DNA of 64,000 nt from Muricea muricata (GCA_963855995.1 OY979723.1:13716713-13780712); one strand, 5' to 3'. Shown: positions 50,148 through 62,000, counted from the first letter of the stretch. Notes: a model not told the origin generated them from the sequence alone. Numbers and translations are program-made.

Positions 50148-53100
50148 TTAGCTTATCACCGTGACGTACGACTCCTCAGGTACGACGACTGAATCAGTGG
50201 GTACGAGGTAACCATCATCTGTGTCCTCTTCTTGTGTTTCTGGTTCCGATTCTATCGCTGTGACGTCCAACTCCTCAGGTACGACGACTGAATCAGTGGG
50301 TACGAGGTAACCATCATCTGTGTCCTCTTCTTTTGCCTCTGGTTTCGATTCTATCCCTGTGAGGTACGACTCATCACGTATGACGTAATCATCATTTGTG
50401 TCCTCATCTTTTCCTTCTGGTTTCTCGTTCGCCGGGATGTTCGATGCTTCCATGAAATCATTTTTGATCACATAATCTTCTTCAATTTCATTTAGTTCTT
50501 CACGTGTTGTTTCGTTATTCGTCTCCGGTCCATCATAAGAAGCGTAATCATAATTGAGAGCTATTGCAGTTTTATCCACATATTCATATTCGTGTTCACA
50601 AGGTACTTCATATTGTTCATCAGGCTGGTTGTTGTGTGAAGGTTGAATTAAACTCAAGGGCACTAATGCTTCTTCATGTAGTCGATTTTGTTCTGTAATC
50701 AGATATTATACATAGTATAAACTGTATTGTTTTTGAAGATTAGTCTTCTTAATATTATCATGGATAGTTAATGAAATGGATAGGAAACTATAGCTGGCGT
50801 CAGTGATGAAACCTAGTTGCGATTCGTGATGTCACGAGTGATTGCGAATGTTTTATTTTGCTATCTCTTCCGATTTCAAACAGTAATATTGAAGCCTAAA
50901 TTCGTTTTATTGTTTTACAAACATGCCTATCCCACGACAAAGTATTTGAGGTAAATGCTTCACGTCTTTGTTTTGAATTTTGCTACTTTGGTAGCTACGA
51001 AAATGACGTCTCAACAACTACCGTTGATTGAACTGAAATTTGGAATGCAGTGTTAATTGTTTAGTTTTTGAAATATTTGCGAGAATAGACTAGAAATACT
51101 TAGATATTTCATAATAGAATGGCGTAGTCAAATTTATTTGTTTTTGATTTAAAATGTTCAGCTGTATTTTTGCTAAGTGTGTAGTTATTTGAGAACTTGG
51201 TGATGTCATAATTTGCAGCGAGGTTGAAACGCCATCAGCACACTGAAACCATCACACGCGACCACGAGTTTCCTATCCACTGACTTCTTTAAGTATCCAT
51301 GCATGATATTATATACCTCTGCTTCCTTCGTTTTCGTTCTTTGCACGCACATGTCTGTAAAGAATAACGTCCTAACATAACTATAAGCTATATGATTGTT
51401 AATCACGCACATCTTGTATAGCAGCAATACCAATATTAGGCAATAAGGTTTCCTCTTGTGGGAGAACATCACAAACGATTAACTCCTTTCACAATGAAAG
51501 TGGAACAGTATACTAGTAAAGATATAGGTAATAAATTGTTCTTCGATCCGACATAACGTTTTCCAAGTATCATCGTGTAAATAAAGTTGAAAGAAGCTTA
51601 CCTTCGTCTTTTGTAGCAGAACAGAGATCCCATTGCGAGTGCCAACAGCATTACTAGACTAACGCTAACAGCTATAGCCAAAATAGTGGTATTGCTGTCA
51701 ATGGTGCTGTTATCCTGTTATAAGAAGATTAGATGGTCACACAATGAGATTTTCGATGTTTTAAAAATTACTATCATAATTGTACTTTTTTAAACTACTT
51801 GAGTTTAATTGTACGGTTTTTGCTTGGTTAAATGCGGAATGAATATCGTATATACCTTTGGCAGGCTTGGTTTGGGATCATTTTCTTTAGAAGTTGAAAA
51901 TGAAATGTCTGTTGTGGGATCATTTTCTTTAGAAGTTAGAAATGAAATGTTTGTTGTGGGATCATTTTCTTTAGAAGTTGGAAATGAAATGTCTGTTGTG
52001 GGATTCTTTTGGTTGTTACAACCTGTGGGAAAATGTTCCATAATACGTGAGGATCGCTTCATCAAATCCATTTCAAAACAGTTTTGGCACTTAAAATAAT
52101 AGTCTCGTCGAGATTTCGTTACAGGATTTTGGTTCATTCATGCAATAATTTTTTGTAAATATATATACTTCTTTCATTGGTGCTTTAATTTCTGACAATC
52201 TTTGTCAAAATCGACGATGCGCATTTGGAATCCGTAGACAGTCGGTAGCATCATTGATCTCGATCTCAAGCCTATGTGTCTGATAAAACTAATAGATTTT
52301 TCGTTTTAAAATTTTAAATAATCTAATCCCTGACCCAAACCCTAAACCTAACCCTTACAAAAATCGTATAAAAGGGAAATAACCTAAGAAAAAAAGTTTG
52401 ACGAACTTTAAAAATAAAAAAGCCTCGGGTGGGATTCGAACCCCTGCCTATTCTATTAGAAATCGCACGCCTAAACGACTGATCTAACAACGAGCTAGCT
52501 GAAAATCTAGAAACTAGATCAATGATGCTACCGGCCGTTAAAGACGCTACCGACCGTCTACGGTTTCTAAATAAGCATCGACGATAGCAGCGGAAGACTG
52601 TTTAGTTCCAGTGTTTGTTTTGCTTTCTGCAAAAGTCTCGTGAACAAAAAACAATCGTGTGTAGTTTGAATGTACAGGCTCGTCGCTATCATGTCTATAA
52701 ATTTAATTTGTTGGTAGATTTTTCTTGAAAGATAAATTGTGATTGTAATTTAATCAATCAATGTGGTCAGTGGTGTTTTTTATTACTTGATTTTTTTTGA
52801 GAAAATAATGAACATGAAGTAGTATTAATATAAAGCACGCATTGCGAGTATTTTAAATAGCTTCAAAAACGATCCATTTTATACCCATCTTGTCAATTTG
52901 TTTGCGAAAGAATTTTCAATATAGATGTTGTATAAGCCGAGAAATTTGAGGCTAAAGGCTTCACGGCTATAGTTTCCTTTGTGTTTTGTTCATGAATTAT
53001 TAATGTTAGGTAAAGTTCACATCATCATTATAGTTTAAATACGTACATCTTGTTTGAAAGACTGAAACAGATTTTGCCACTGTAGTAGTCTTTTCGTTTT

Positions 53101-53357
53101 GGTCGTTATAACATAAAATTGTTAGGTTAAATGTAATGTTTCCAAGAACGGGACCGTCCGTCAAGTTGCACTAAAAGGAAAATGATTTAAATGAGTGTAA
53201 ATTTTACTATGTTGTAAAAAATAGTAAGCTTCAATGTCTTAACCATGAGTTTATATGCAATCACTAAACTGAACATTGTTACTTCAGTCTTTTCAGGGTT
53301 TGGTAAGAGGGCATATTGTATTTAATTTGGCAAGAGGGCATATTGTATTTAATTTAT

Positions 53358-53456
<99 letters not shown>

Positions 53457-56245
53457 TTATGATAGGTGATATGTAATACCGTAAGGATGAATTCGTCTTC
53501 AACTTTTCTGAAGGATAGCAATTCTGAGATGTTTTCGGTGGAAACGTCAGTGTTGTCTAGTCTAAACACTGTTGATTCTTCCCACTGAATGCGGCAAACT
53601 TTCGTTTTCTCGTCTGTTACGTCAGGTGTTTCAATTTTTGACACCAAACAAATATTTCCGTTACAATCTTTGTCCAAATCCACAATGGGGATCGGTGATC
53701 CAGTGTTCGGTTTCTTTTCTGTAAAAAAATTATTTTGAATCGTACAATTTGTTTTTCTTATTATAGTTGTTCAAAATATCAAAACTATCTAAAAATTCGA
53801 GAGAAAAAAATCGTCTGTATAGCTTCTTTGTAAGAGAGGTCGTCGCTGTTTAACACATTCCATATTGTCAGAAACACATAAGTTCCTGCAGTTGTTTTTC
53901 TATTCACGGCAAAGCCATGCAATGAGCTTCCATATAGCTTTGAGGATCAACATCCTATAAACAACCTTTGAAATTTAAAACCGATTATATAAATATATAC
54001 CTTTTATTCTTTTGATTGTAATATTTTTGACTCGAAGGTGGAACTGGAACTCTTCAAACTTTCCGTTGTTTTTTTCACACTCTACCGTTAGATCCAGTGT
54101 TTTTCCTGCCAGTCTTGTATGAGGATTTGACTGCCACTAAAATATTTCCGTGTAAGGACTCAGCGGGAAAAAAAGGATTATATGCAAAGAGTCTAGTAAC
54201 ATAAAGCACCAGCTGATCTGACCGTGAGTAAAAGGCCTGGAACTAGCCACCAAATAGAAATCCATTTTGCTGTTGTTAATCACTTATATCTTTTGTTTTC
54301 CTTTGTGAATCTTGTTGAAACTTAGTAACTGTCTTTAATGAAGAAAATTATAAGTCTGCCAGAAGTTTAGAATCAAAGTAAATTATATTTCATGAGAAAT
54401 TTGATAACTTGAATTTCTACTTGACAACTAGTGCCAGTACTTTTCCGTGTTTTCAGATCAACTAGACTATAGCTCCCTTATTTGTATCAGACTGTCTTCA
54501 TATGTGGATAGGATTAGACATAAGAGATAGACAAGTAAAGATTAGATAGCATATGCAATTAATATGGAACCATTCCTCTCATGCATAGTGAAGGTCTTCT
54601 GTAAGGAAATTTCCTTTCATTGTGGAGCTCTGAGATTAAGGTTGGGTCATAAGGGTATGGTCATATGTTGATCACAAGATTTGGGTTAAGGCAGATTATG
54701 GGTGGATCAGTAGTTATATATTGTAGCCATTCTAAAATATCGGTTGTCAATAAAAAATTACTGATTAATTATGTTCTTACCAGAAAGTACACGCCATCTT
54801 GTCGATTCTCAACCATGAATGGTTCACTGTAGGAAGAAAAATTATTGTCCCATAAAAGTGAACAGTTTGACAAATTGTCGCTGCTCGTCGATGTAAATAG
54901 TTTCCTGGAACATTTGCCATTAGTGCACAAGGGTACCAAGTCAATCTGAGATATTTCTTTATTTTCATCACTCAAGTAGAAAATACCTAAATGGTCAGAA
55001 TAAACGTAGGTTATTTAGTGGTTGTTAGTAACAAAAGGCAACCCCGCATTACAGACTAAAACCCGGGTTGATGTTTTATAAAAACTGATTTTAGATTATG
55101 GAAATATTCTGACTGCATGATTTAGTTTATTGCCTTTATTGTCCCTGGCAGAGCAAACACTTTTGTTGTTGGTCGGAAAAACTGTCCAAGTATTTTCATC
55201 ATTCACTTTTACTGCTACGCTTCTTGCAACTAATCTATGATCGTTTTCATCATATCTGACTGCGTAAGTTGTGTTTGGCGAATCAAATGATATTCCCCAA
55301 AGTAATGTCCTCTCCTCACACCGCCATTTTTGTCGCAAATCTGATGAACTGCATGGTTTCATGCTCAAAGGCAAATAATCTCCTCCTGTATTTGTTATTT
55401 GCAGACATCTTGATGTTCCAACATTCATAAGTAAGTTTCCTGGCGTCCACAGCCACACAATACGAGGATCATTAAAACTACAGAATCTGGTATATTGAAT
55501 GCTACTACTTGTGGTTGCTCGGGCACACCGTTTGTAAATAGGATTATAACTAAGAAATCTCTCGCCAAATCCAGCTGCGAAAACAAAAAAAATTATTGGT
55601 ATAAGTTCTGTTCGCACAAGTCTGAGTTTTGAAACGCGTTAAATGGAGTAGTTAAATTGTTTATCAAAGTTTCTTTTTATCAGATATTTTGGTCTAAAAC
55701 GGTCGACGTTGTTCTTCTTTTGTAACAAATTTCTAATGTAGAAGTTTCCTTAACCTTTTCCAGGAACTTTTGGTAATAAACAATCCGTTGTAGAGTTGTT
55801 GTTGTTGTACAAGCGTGGGATGCGACTATGTAGTGAACTGCACATGTTCCGCATGCACATATAAAAATAATACCTTACAATACTTACCGGCGTTAAAAAG
55901 ACTAGTTTGACTCAAGCACAGCGCACCATATTTTTTCTCGATATAGAATATTCTTGCTGGACTTTTTAAACATACACAGTTTTTGCAATTCTCAACATCA
56001 GCTTGCTGGCATTCCCTGCCAAGATTCACGCATTTACAATCCATGTCCCAATTATTTCGAGCCAATTTGCGACAATCTTTCAACATGTACATTTTTTTAT
56101 TTTTATACTTTATTTCAAACATGGCTCCGTTACTAGCCTGTCCATCGCAGAAATTAATAAAAAATATGGTAATTATGAATATAACTGGAGCTGCGGTTTG
56201 TCGACATGTTTTGTAAAGCTTTGGGCCAATATTGATATGATGCAT
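50148..56245 (-). CDS. R5: lectin receptor with two C-W/W-C domains, repeat stalk and acidic Tyr tail
   Basis: Exons: 56245-55888, 55574-55134, 54986-54781, 54136-54001, 53718-53480, 53170-53047, 52022-51856, 51714-51602, 51354-51317, 50692-50148; 2367 nt, 788 residues. Same order as R4: leader FIITIFFINFCDG, CKNCVC...Y...C module, lectin, two C-W/W-C domains. Its own exon encodes a stalk of three 15-residue repeats (SKENDPTTDISF type). Membrane span ILAIAVSVSLVMLLALAMG, then YKRRR. The acidic tail has YEVP, YEYV, YDYASYDG, EDYVIK, two DDGYLVPTDSVVVP copies and a terminal YVTVIS. The lectin exon must be spliced at a GC donor (55132-55133), where R4 and R6 have GT; all other junctions are GT-AG. 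Tail homology is to R6 rather than R4. Function inferred as a surface lectin receptor. Confidence 0.82.
50150..50370 (-). repeat. 99-bp coding repeat in the R5 tail
   Basis: Units begin near 50161, 50260 and 50359 (plus coordinates), the third partial. Each encodes 33 residues containing EEDTDDGYLVPTDSVVVPEE. The repeat multiplies a YLVP motif, so tail docking capacity can change by repeat number. Confidence 0.85.
51856..52022 (-). repeat. 45-bp coding repeat forming the R5 stalk
   Basis: Three copies of a 45-bp unit (DPTTDISFPTSKEN) make up most of this 167-nt exon, phase 1 in and phase 0 out. Ser, Thr and Pro content fits a glycosylated spacer above the membrane. Confidence 0.85.
52232..52563. 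mobile_element. TIR element with tRNA-like core
   Basis: Terminal inverted repeats of about 29 bases: CCGTAGACAGTCGGTAGCAT at 52232 and its near-complement, with an internal partial duplication, ending GACCGTCTACGG at 52563. Inside, 52427-52497 on the minus strand carries a perfect B box (GGTTCGAATCC) and a weak A box. Near 52327-52358 lies a run of CCCTAA-like motifs. Non-autonomous, in an R5 intron. Confidence 0.7.
53362..53451. repeat. (AT)n microsatellite
   Basis: About 90 bases of pure AT dinucleotide, 29 bases into the R5 intron after donor 53480. Frames through it reading YIYIYI are artefacts. Confidence 0.95.
55134..55574 (-). other. Ricin-B lectin exon of R5
   Basis: 441 nt, phase 1 on both sides, aligned with the R4 and R6 lectin exons: GERFLSYNPIY, VWLWTPGNLLMNVGTSRC, QKWRCEERTLLWG, NTWTVFPTNNKSVCSA. 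It is four codons shorter than in R4/R6. The donor reads AAAG|GCAATA, a non-canonical GC site. Confidence 0.8.
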
Positions 56246-56278
56246 TTCCTGACTTACTGGTGTTTCAAGCACTTTCCA

Positions 56279-56766
56279 TCGAAGTATTATACTGAATTAC
56301 TGATGCTCTCTTTTTGGGCTTGATTAATAAGTAGGCTGCTTTTTCCACACGTTGTCGACAATGCAATGTCGGTGTTGTGCTTCTGTTCATGGAAGAAACA
56401 CTAGAAATAGGAACAAGTTAGATATCCCTGCATTTAATACCGGTGCTGTATTTATATACCGAGCGCTGAAATGTTGGAACAGTCTCCCTGAAGAAATTAC
56501 TAAATGTGAAGACTTATGTAGTTTCAAATCTAAAGCTAAGAGTGATTTCTTTACAGTTTTTGCATGAAGTCATTATACCTTCTTACATTTATTACAATTC
56601 TTATGTCATTGTGCATATAGGTGTTTATTCACTTGTAAATTATTGCGGAAGAGCCCTTTGGGAGCGTTAATAAATTATTACCTTACCTTTGAAGCTGGCT
56701 GATAGCACGTCGAGGTGGCCGTCTGTGTATATTTTGAACACTCCGAAATATTTAGCAGGGCGAGGT
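56279..56766 (+). repeat. Dispersed repeat, copy interrupted by a LINE fragment
   Basis: Matches 24720-24928 on both sides of an insertion: left part to TGTCGGTGTTGT (about 56378), right part from TTTGAAGCTGGCTGAT (about 56690) to GCAGGGCGAGGT. Confidence 0.75.
56381..56690 (+). mobile_element. Non-LTR retrotransposon (LINE) 3'-end fragment
   Basis: The plus frame to the stop at 56567 encodes RNTRNRNKLDIPAF...FIYRALKCWNSLPEEI...FK, the typical C-terminal end of LINE reverse transcriptases (R-x-R-x-x-x, YRALxxWNxLP, FKxxL). A short 3' UTR ending AATAAATTATTACCTTACC follows. Only the last ~60 residues are present, as expected for a 5'-truncated insertion. Confidence 0.8.
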
Positions 56767-57650
56767 ACGGCAAAGGAAGTATCGCGTTGCATTGCTGTGA
56801 TGCATTTCCTGACCTACTGGTGTTTTCAAGCACTTTCCATTGAACTTTCCGACATCATGACGCAGACCTCTCAGATGAGTTGTCGTAAGTAGTATTCAAT
56901 ATTGATAGGACAATTTTGTGGTTTTAACACGCCTTTGTATTCCAGTTTTCAGTGTAAGTTTGTAATTTTTATAGCGACCGACATTTTTTGAACTTTGCCA
57001 CAGAACGCCTACAATTACGTGGCAAAAACTTATTCTCGGTGCTTATAATGCGTGATATCTACTACAGGCAAAGGATCAGTGACCACCTCGCAGTAAACTA
57101 AGTAAAAGTGAGGTTCTGTTTATAATGCATAATTTTGGTCGATTCAAAGTCATACATGGACATGTGACGTGTCATTTATTCTGTTTTCAGCAAAATTATT
57201 GATCTGCTTGAACAGTAATTATAATGGGCACAGGATTTGAATTTCTATTTTCGCTATACTCTTAGTTACATACACTTTCATTTAGCACTAATTAAACATG
57301 TCAAAAAAACAACAAATAATATAATTCCTTGCATTGCTGTCAGTTTCTGGTCTGCGCAGGCTATGAAATACTAAAAGACAACAAAATCAAACTCCAATAA
57401 TAGCTACTTCAAAAGTACCGTATTAGAAGCTCATGGTCGTAGAAAACTGGAATCGACTGTTTTTATGGCGTTTTATGGTCTCTGAGCATGATTACGTGAA
57501 TAATAGCAAACTCCCCGTCGCTAATTATCGAGCTTGTTACAGCCTTGAAGCAATAAGACGTTTGGCCTTAGTTATATTAACCGGCGGTAAAATTTACTTT
57601 TATCGGGTATCGGTTATCCAATCGTCAATGAATATAATTCCAAGGCAATT
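56765..57650 (+). repeat. Duplicated flank (partner of 48230-49600)
   Basis: Shares ordered blocks with 48230-49600. Relative to that copy it lacks the tandem GATCACATGTTTGGTTTTG section and has smaller deletions near 57060-57200. Confidence 0.8.
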
Positions 57651-57702
57651 AGTTTATGTTAGGTTTTGAGAGGTTTTTGTTAGATTTGGTCAATGTATGT
57701 AA

Positions 57703-57893
57703 ATGCAACATTGTTGGACCAACATCATCCAACACTTTTCAAATAGTGCTTTGTGCTATATCAATCTCTGTTATTTTAAGGCAAAAGTTCTCAACAACAA
57801 TAGATTGCCTTGGAATGTCAAGCAATACGCTAAGGAAGCGCTTTATTAACGTGCTTCAACATTGTTGCGTGTTGTTGGTCCAACAATGTTGCA
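57703..57893. repeat. MITE with CATTGTTGGACCAACA ends
   Basis: The left end ATGCAACATTGTTGGACCAA is mirrored at the right end by TTGGTCCAACAATGTTGCAT. About 190 bases, no coding capacity. Confidence 0.8.
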
Positions 57894-58567
57894 TCCGTTT
57901 GAACAGGCTTTAATGGTTACTCTTTCCACTACGTGTCTACGTCAGTACATTGAGATTTGCTTGACGGCCATTTCCAATTTCAAAGTTTGGGGGGTTACTC
58001 CGCTTTGAGCGCCAGCGTGGTGTTGAATATGTCACAAAATAATCTAATTCGCTGTAGTGCTTTCAGTTCGCTAGCTCATTCGTCGTAAGCTATGAAATGT
58101 TGAAAGAAAATTAAGTAAATATATGCTAAGAAACAACGCAGTTTTTGAACCTTCGCTCATCTTTGTGTATCACTCCTTTGTTTATGATTTGAAAATAATT
58201 TTTTTAATGGATGCCGCCTTTTTTTTGTGCGTCCTTGTATATTAATCAACAACGCTATAATTTAATGCCCGGTTCCCATGCTGCCGTAGCAAAGTCAATT
58301 ATATATGATGCAGTAATGTAGTCTTGATCTACCTTGTAGTTTGTGGACTGTATTTAAATTAGTCTTATTGAGTGGAGATTGGCGTACATACTATATCACA
58401 TCGGTCACTTTCATATATTCATAATGTAATCAAACTTATAATCAATTATTAAACATTGTAACACCTCAACAGGCACAGTCATTTGCTTAATTGTTGCATT
58501 AGATATGTTCGTGCAAATTATCTGGGTATGGTAAATTTGGTATGTCCGCGCACCCATGTATTATTAG

Positions 58568-58721
58568 AGAGGTTCAGATTTGACTTCCGAGACTTCTACC
58601 GCTATCTTAATCTATCTTTTAGCCAATCAGATTTGTCGTACCTACCTGATTAACCAATCAAATTGTTTAAAAATCGGGAAAAGGTAGCAGTAGTGGTAGA
58701 GGAAGTCAAATCTGAACCTCT
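58568..58721. repeat. 154-bp MITE
   Basis: Perfect terminal inverted repeats AGAGGTTCAGATTTGACTTC and its complement at 58702-58721, with further weak pairing inward. Confidence 0.85.
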
Positions 58722-58924
58722 GTATTATACATGTATTACTATATATTGATGTTTATTATGTTTCATACAGCCCAAATAAGATCACTTGGACGAATTTATG
58801 ATGCGAAAATCACGTGTCAATTTCTATATTCTTCCGCCAAGCAGGTCATGTTACTACAGCCGATTCGGACTTCGCTGCAATAAAATTACTGGTTACAAGT
58901 AGCTACGTAGTCGTCTTGCGTTTA

Positions 58925-59070
58925 CACTTGTGCTAATTTGTCGTATAGTGCTGGTTTATTATACTGCGTTCCCATTGCCCTCGCTTCAGGTTCACGTGCT
59001 ATATGATCATAATGTGTTTCCACTTTTGCTTCTGGTCGTGTGAATTTGTCGTACAGCTCATGATGACGTG
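58925..59070 (-). pseudogene. Orphaned tail-end coding sequence of R6
   Basis: Directly after the R6 stop, the minus strand stays open in another frame to a TAA near 58925. It encodes HHELYDKFTRPEAKVETHYD, then REPEARAMGTQYNKPALYDK. KVETHYE and KVETHYD form a repeat that starts upstream of the stop in this frame. Regular YDK/YNKP motifs show it was coding. Confidence 0.7.
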
Positions 59071-62000
59071 CTACCTTTTCATAGTGTGTTTCCACTTTGT
59101 TTCTTGTATTGTTGTGTCGTACGGCTCATTTTCGTAATTTGTTTTCACTACTGTTGTTTTTCCTCCATCATTTTTGATAACATAATCTTCATCGTCAACG
59201 CTTTCCAGTTCCACGCTTCTCTTCGAGTTATTTTGTCTTGGTCCATCGAAGGCTGCATAATCGTAAGTGGCGTTTTTTGGAGGAACCACCAAACTTTTGC
59301 TGATGTACTCGTACTGGCATTCATTAGGTTTTTGTTGCTGTTCAGCTTGCTCTTGACTGATGCTTGACGGATGAACGGGAGGCACTGGTGATTCGCCATG
59401 TGGTTCATTTTCATCTGTAAGTTATGATAAGACAAACTACAGTTGACTATAAGAGGTCGAAATCATTTACTAATCATGTTTCTTCGTCGACGGACCATGC
59501 TGTAAACCACCATTGAAGGGGCGTTAACCAACGAGCCAAAATCTGGGTTGTGTACTCAGATTTTAATTTGGTTCTAATTATGTGTAGATATAAACTTCTC
59601 TAGGCAAAATTGAAATTTTGTTTGAAAATTCAGTTGACGTTTGAATAACAACGAATGTCCTATTATTGTTTATATCTCTACATATTGTAGTGTTTTCCAT
59701 ACCTCTACTTTCTTCAGGATCCTGACCATTTGAACGAGCATGTACACGTCTATGGAAAAAGGTTGTAATTTGTATTGGCATATTTTATATGTGTGAACTT
59801 CATCATCTGAAACATTGCTCATGAAAAACCTACATTCTGAAACATTGTTTTTTTTGTTAAAATTTTAAATTACATTTAAAGCATCTAACAAATCTTTTTT
59901 TTCCTAATACACGATCTGGAAAGTTCCTGACTCGTGACGCTCCGAAATCCCTAAATGGTTATTCGTTTTGATTAGACGTACCCTGTTACTGACATACAAA
60001 AACTTACCTTCTCTGTCTTTTGTACCAGGCCAAAGCTAGTGTCAATATTATGAGAACACAAACACCAGCACTTCCACCTACCAACATTTCGTCGGTGTAA
60101 TTGTCATTATAGCGGGAAGATTTTATATTATTCATCTATAGGAAGATTTTATATTATTTACATTGTGAAATAGTCACTGCAACACGAAAACTGTTTGAAT
60201 TTACTTTATAAATCCGGCATGAAAGAGTTGCAAATGACCAATTGTATTAATATAAAACTATGCTTTACTCTTTATCTATTCAAAGACAATTTGCAGTATT
60301 TTTTTAACAACATAGCTCAAGAATCATTGAAAAATTTTGAAACATCAACTATTACGGCATGGTAATATAAACATACATACCTCTAAGGGTGTTGTCAGAT
60401 TTAACTGTAGACAATACGTCTTGCATCCACACTGAATAGAAATGTTTAACAGTGAACCACTCCAAACCTTAAAATCATCCATCGTAGCGAACTAGAGGGG
60501 AAATATGAAATGTGAAAACTACATTTTAATCATATGTCAACATATTTCAGGTACTCAGGTGAAAATCATGTTTGTGGTGTTACTTTGAGTCTATGTCCTC
60601 ACTTGCCAAGTTAATCTGCAACGTTTGAAATATGCTGCAGCCCATTTTCCTGCCAACTCAGTAATATACGCTGTCAGGTCAGTTCACGAATGCATGCATG
60701 ATATTTCTAGTTCCTTCAATGTTAACGTAATCTCAAGTGAAAATGATAAAAATCATTGTTTTAAAATTACGTTGCTGTCGAGGTAACTAGTTTCGAACTG
60801 TAGTTATGTCACATGCTCGAACCGACCTGACAGGCACGTAGCTTATTGGGGTGTGGCATTATATTCATTCCATTCCCATCACATTCGATTCCCACCGTAA
60901 TCAGACATATTTTTCAGCATGCCTGAAGTGGTACACTGAGTCCATAATACGTCTATAGTTCAGATCTTTGTAAATGTATTCGTATACCGTCAGTTCTATT
61001 ATACTGCTCGTTTTATTGCTGACATCAAGGATGTTGCCAGTTTCGTTTCTCCATTCTCCACCATCGCGCTTTGATTTAAATTCCTCGCTTACTTCACAAT
61101 CATTATTTTCTCCAGAAATTGGAATAAAAACGTTTATTTTGGATTTCTTTTGCTTGTTGTAAGAAAGTTGGTGCACCCAAGAGCAATCAGGAAAACGCAA
61201 CGGCTTACACTCTAGAAAATATTCGATAATGCTCCAGGTCTCCTAGTTGTGTAGTTTCAGTGATATTTGGAGATCAGTGCACACATAAACATTACCAAAA
61301 CTACACAATGAGTTGGCGACCAAGGATAACATGCCAGGATTACAACAGTCAAATTACTTTCAAAACAATTCTATCAAACATGCTATTAACATACTAATCA
61401 CCAAACAGACCTAACTAAAAGAGATTTCATCGACTATCTGTCTTCTCGAACAAACATTGCCCTATCGTATCGTGTTATCTATGGTTCGGTTAGGAATTTT
61501 TCCAGTGTAAAATTCTAGTGCTTATGAGAAGGAATTAATGCACCGTATATTGCTATCCTGTTCAACAGAAATTTGTTTTGAGCATTTGAACATATATGTG
61601 TTGTTCCAAAAATTGAATAAATGAATTGTATATTTATTCATTTCTAATGAAGTTTAATTTTATACAAAATGTACTAATTTATGTATATGAATATTCGTTG
61701 ATAAATTTGACCATCATTTTGCTGACATGCACGTTATACTTATTTCCAACAATTTGTGGCTGGCATTGTGTTGACACAAAAGCCAAAAGAGTTGGTAGGG
61801 AAAACTGTCCAAGTATTTCCATCATTCACTTTTATTTTGAAATCTCTTACTACTAGTTTATTTTTCTTTTATCATCTCTGACTACTTGAAAAAATTCGGA
61901 AAGTAACTTTAGGCAACTTGTATGCTCAATTGTATACCTTCCATTGTTCTGATTGTAATATTTTTGACTCGAAGGCGGAACAGGAACTCTTCAAACTTGG

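Larger units (their letters stand above)
56246..59070. other. 5' flank of R5 and 3' flank of R6
   Basis: No intact gene. Contents: dispersed repeat with LINE insertion (56279-56766), duplicated flank (56765-57650), two MITE-like elements (57703-57893, 58568-58721), and the tail sequence of R6 lost by frameshift (58925-59070). Confidence 0.6.

Noticed and set aside
53293-53502. Poly-YI frame
   Set aside because: Translation of the AT dinucleotide repeat in an intron.
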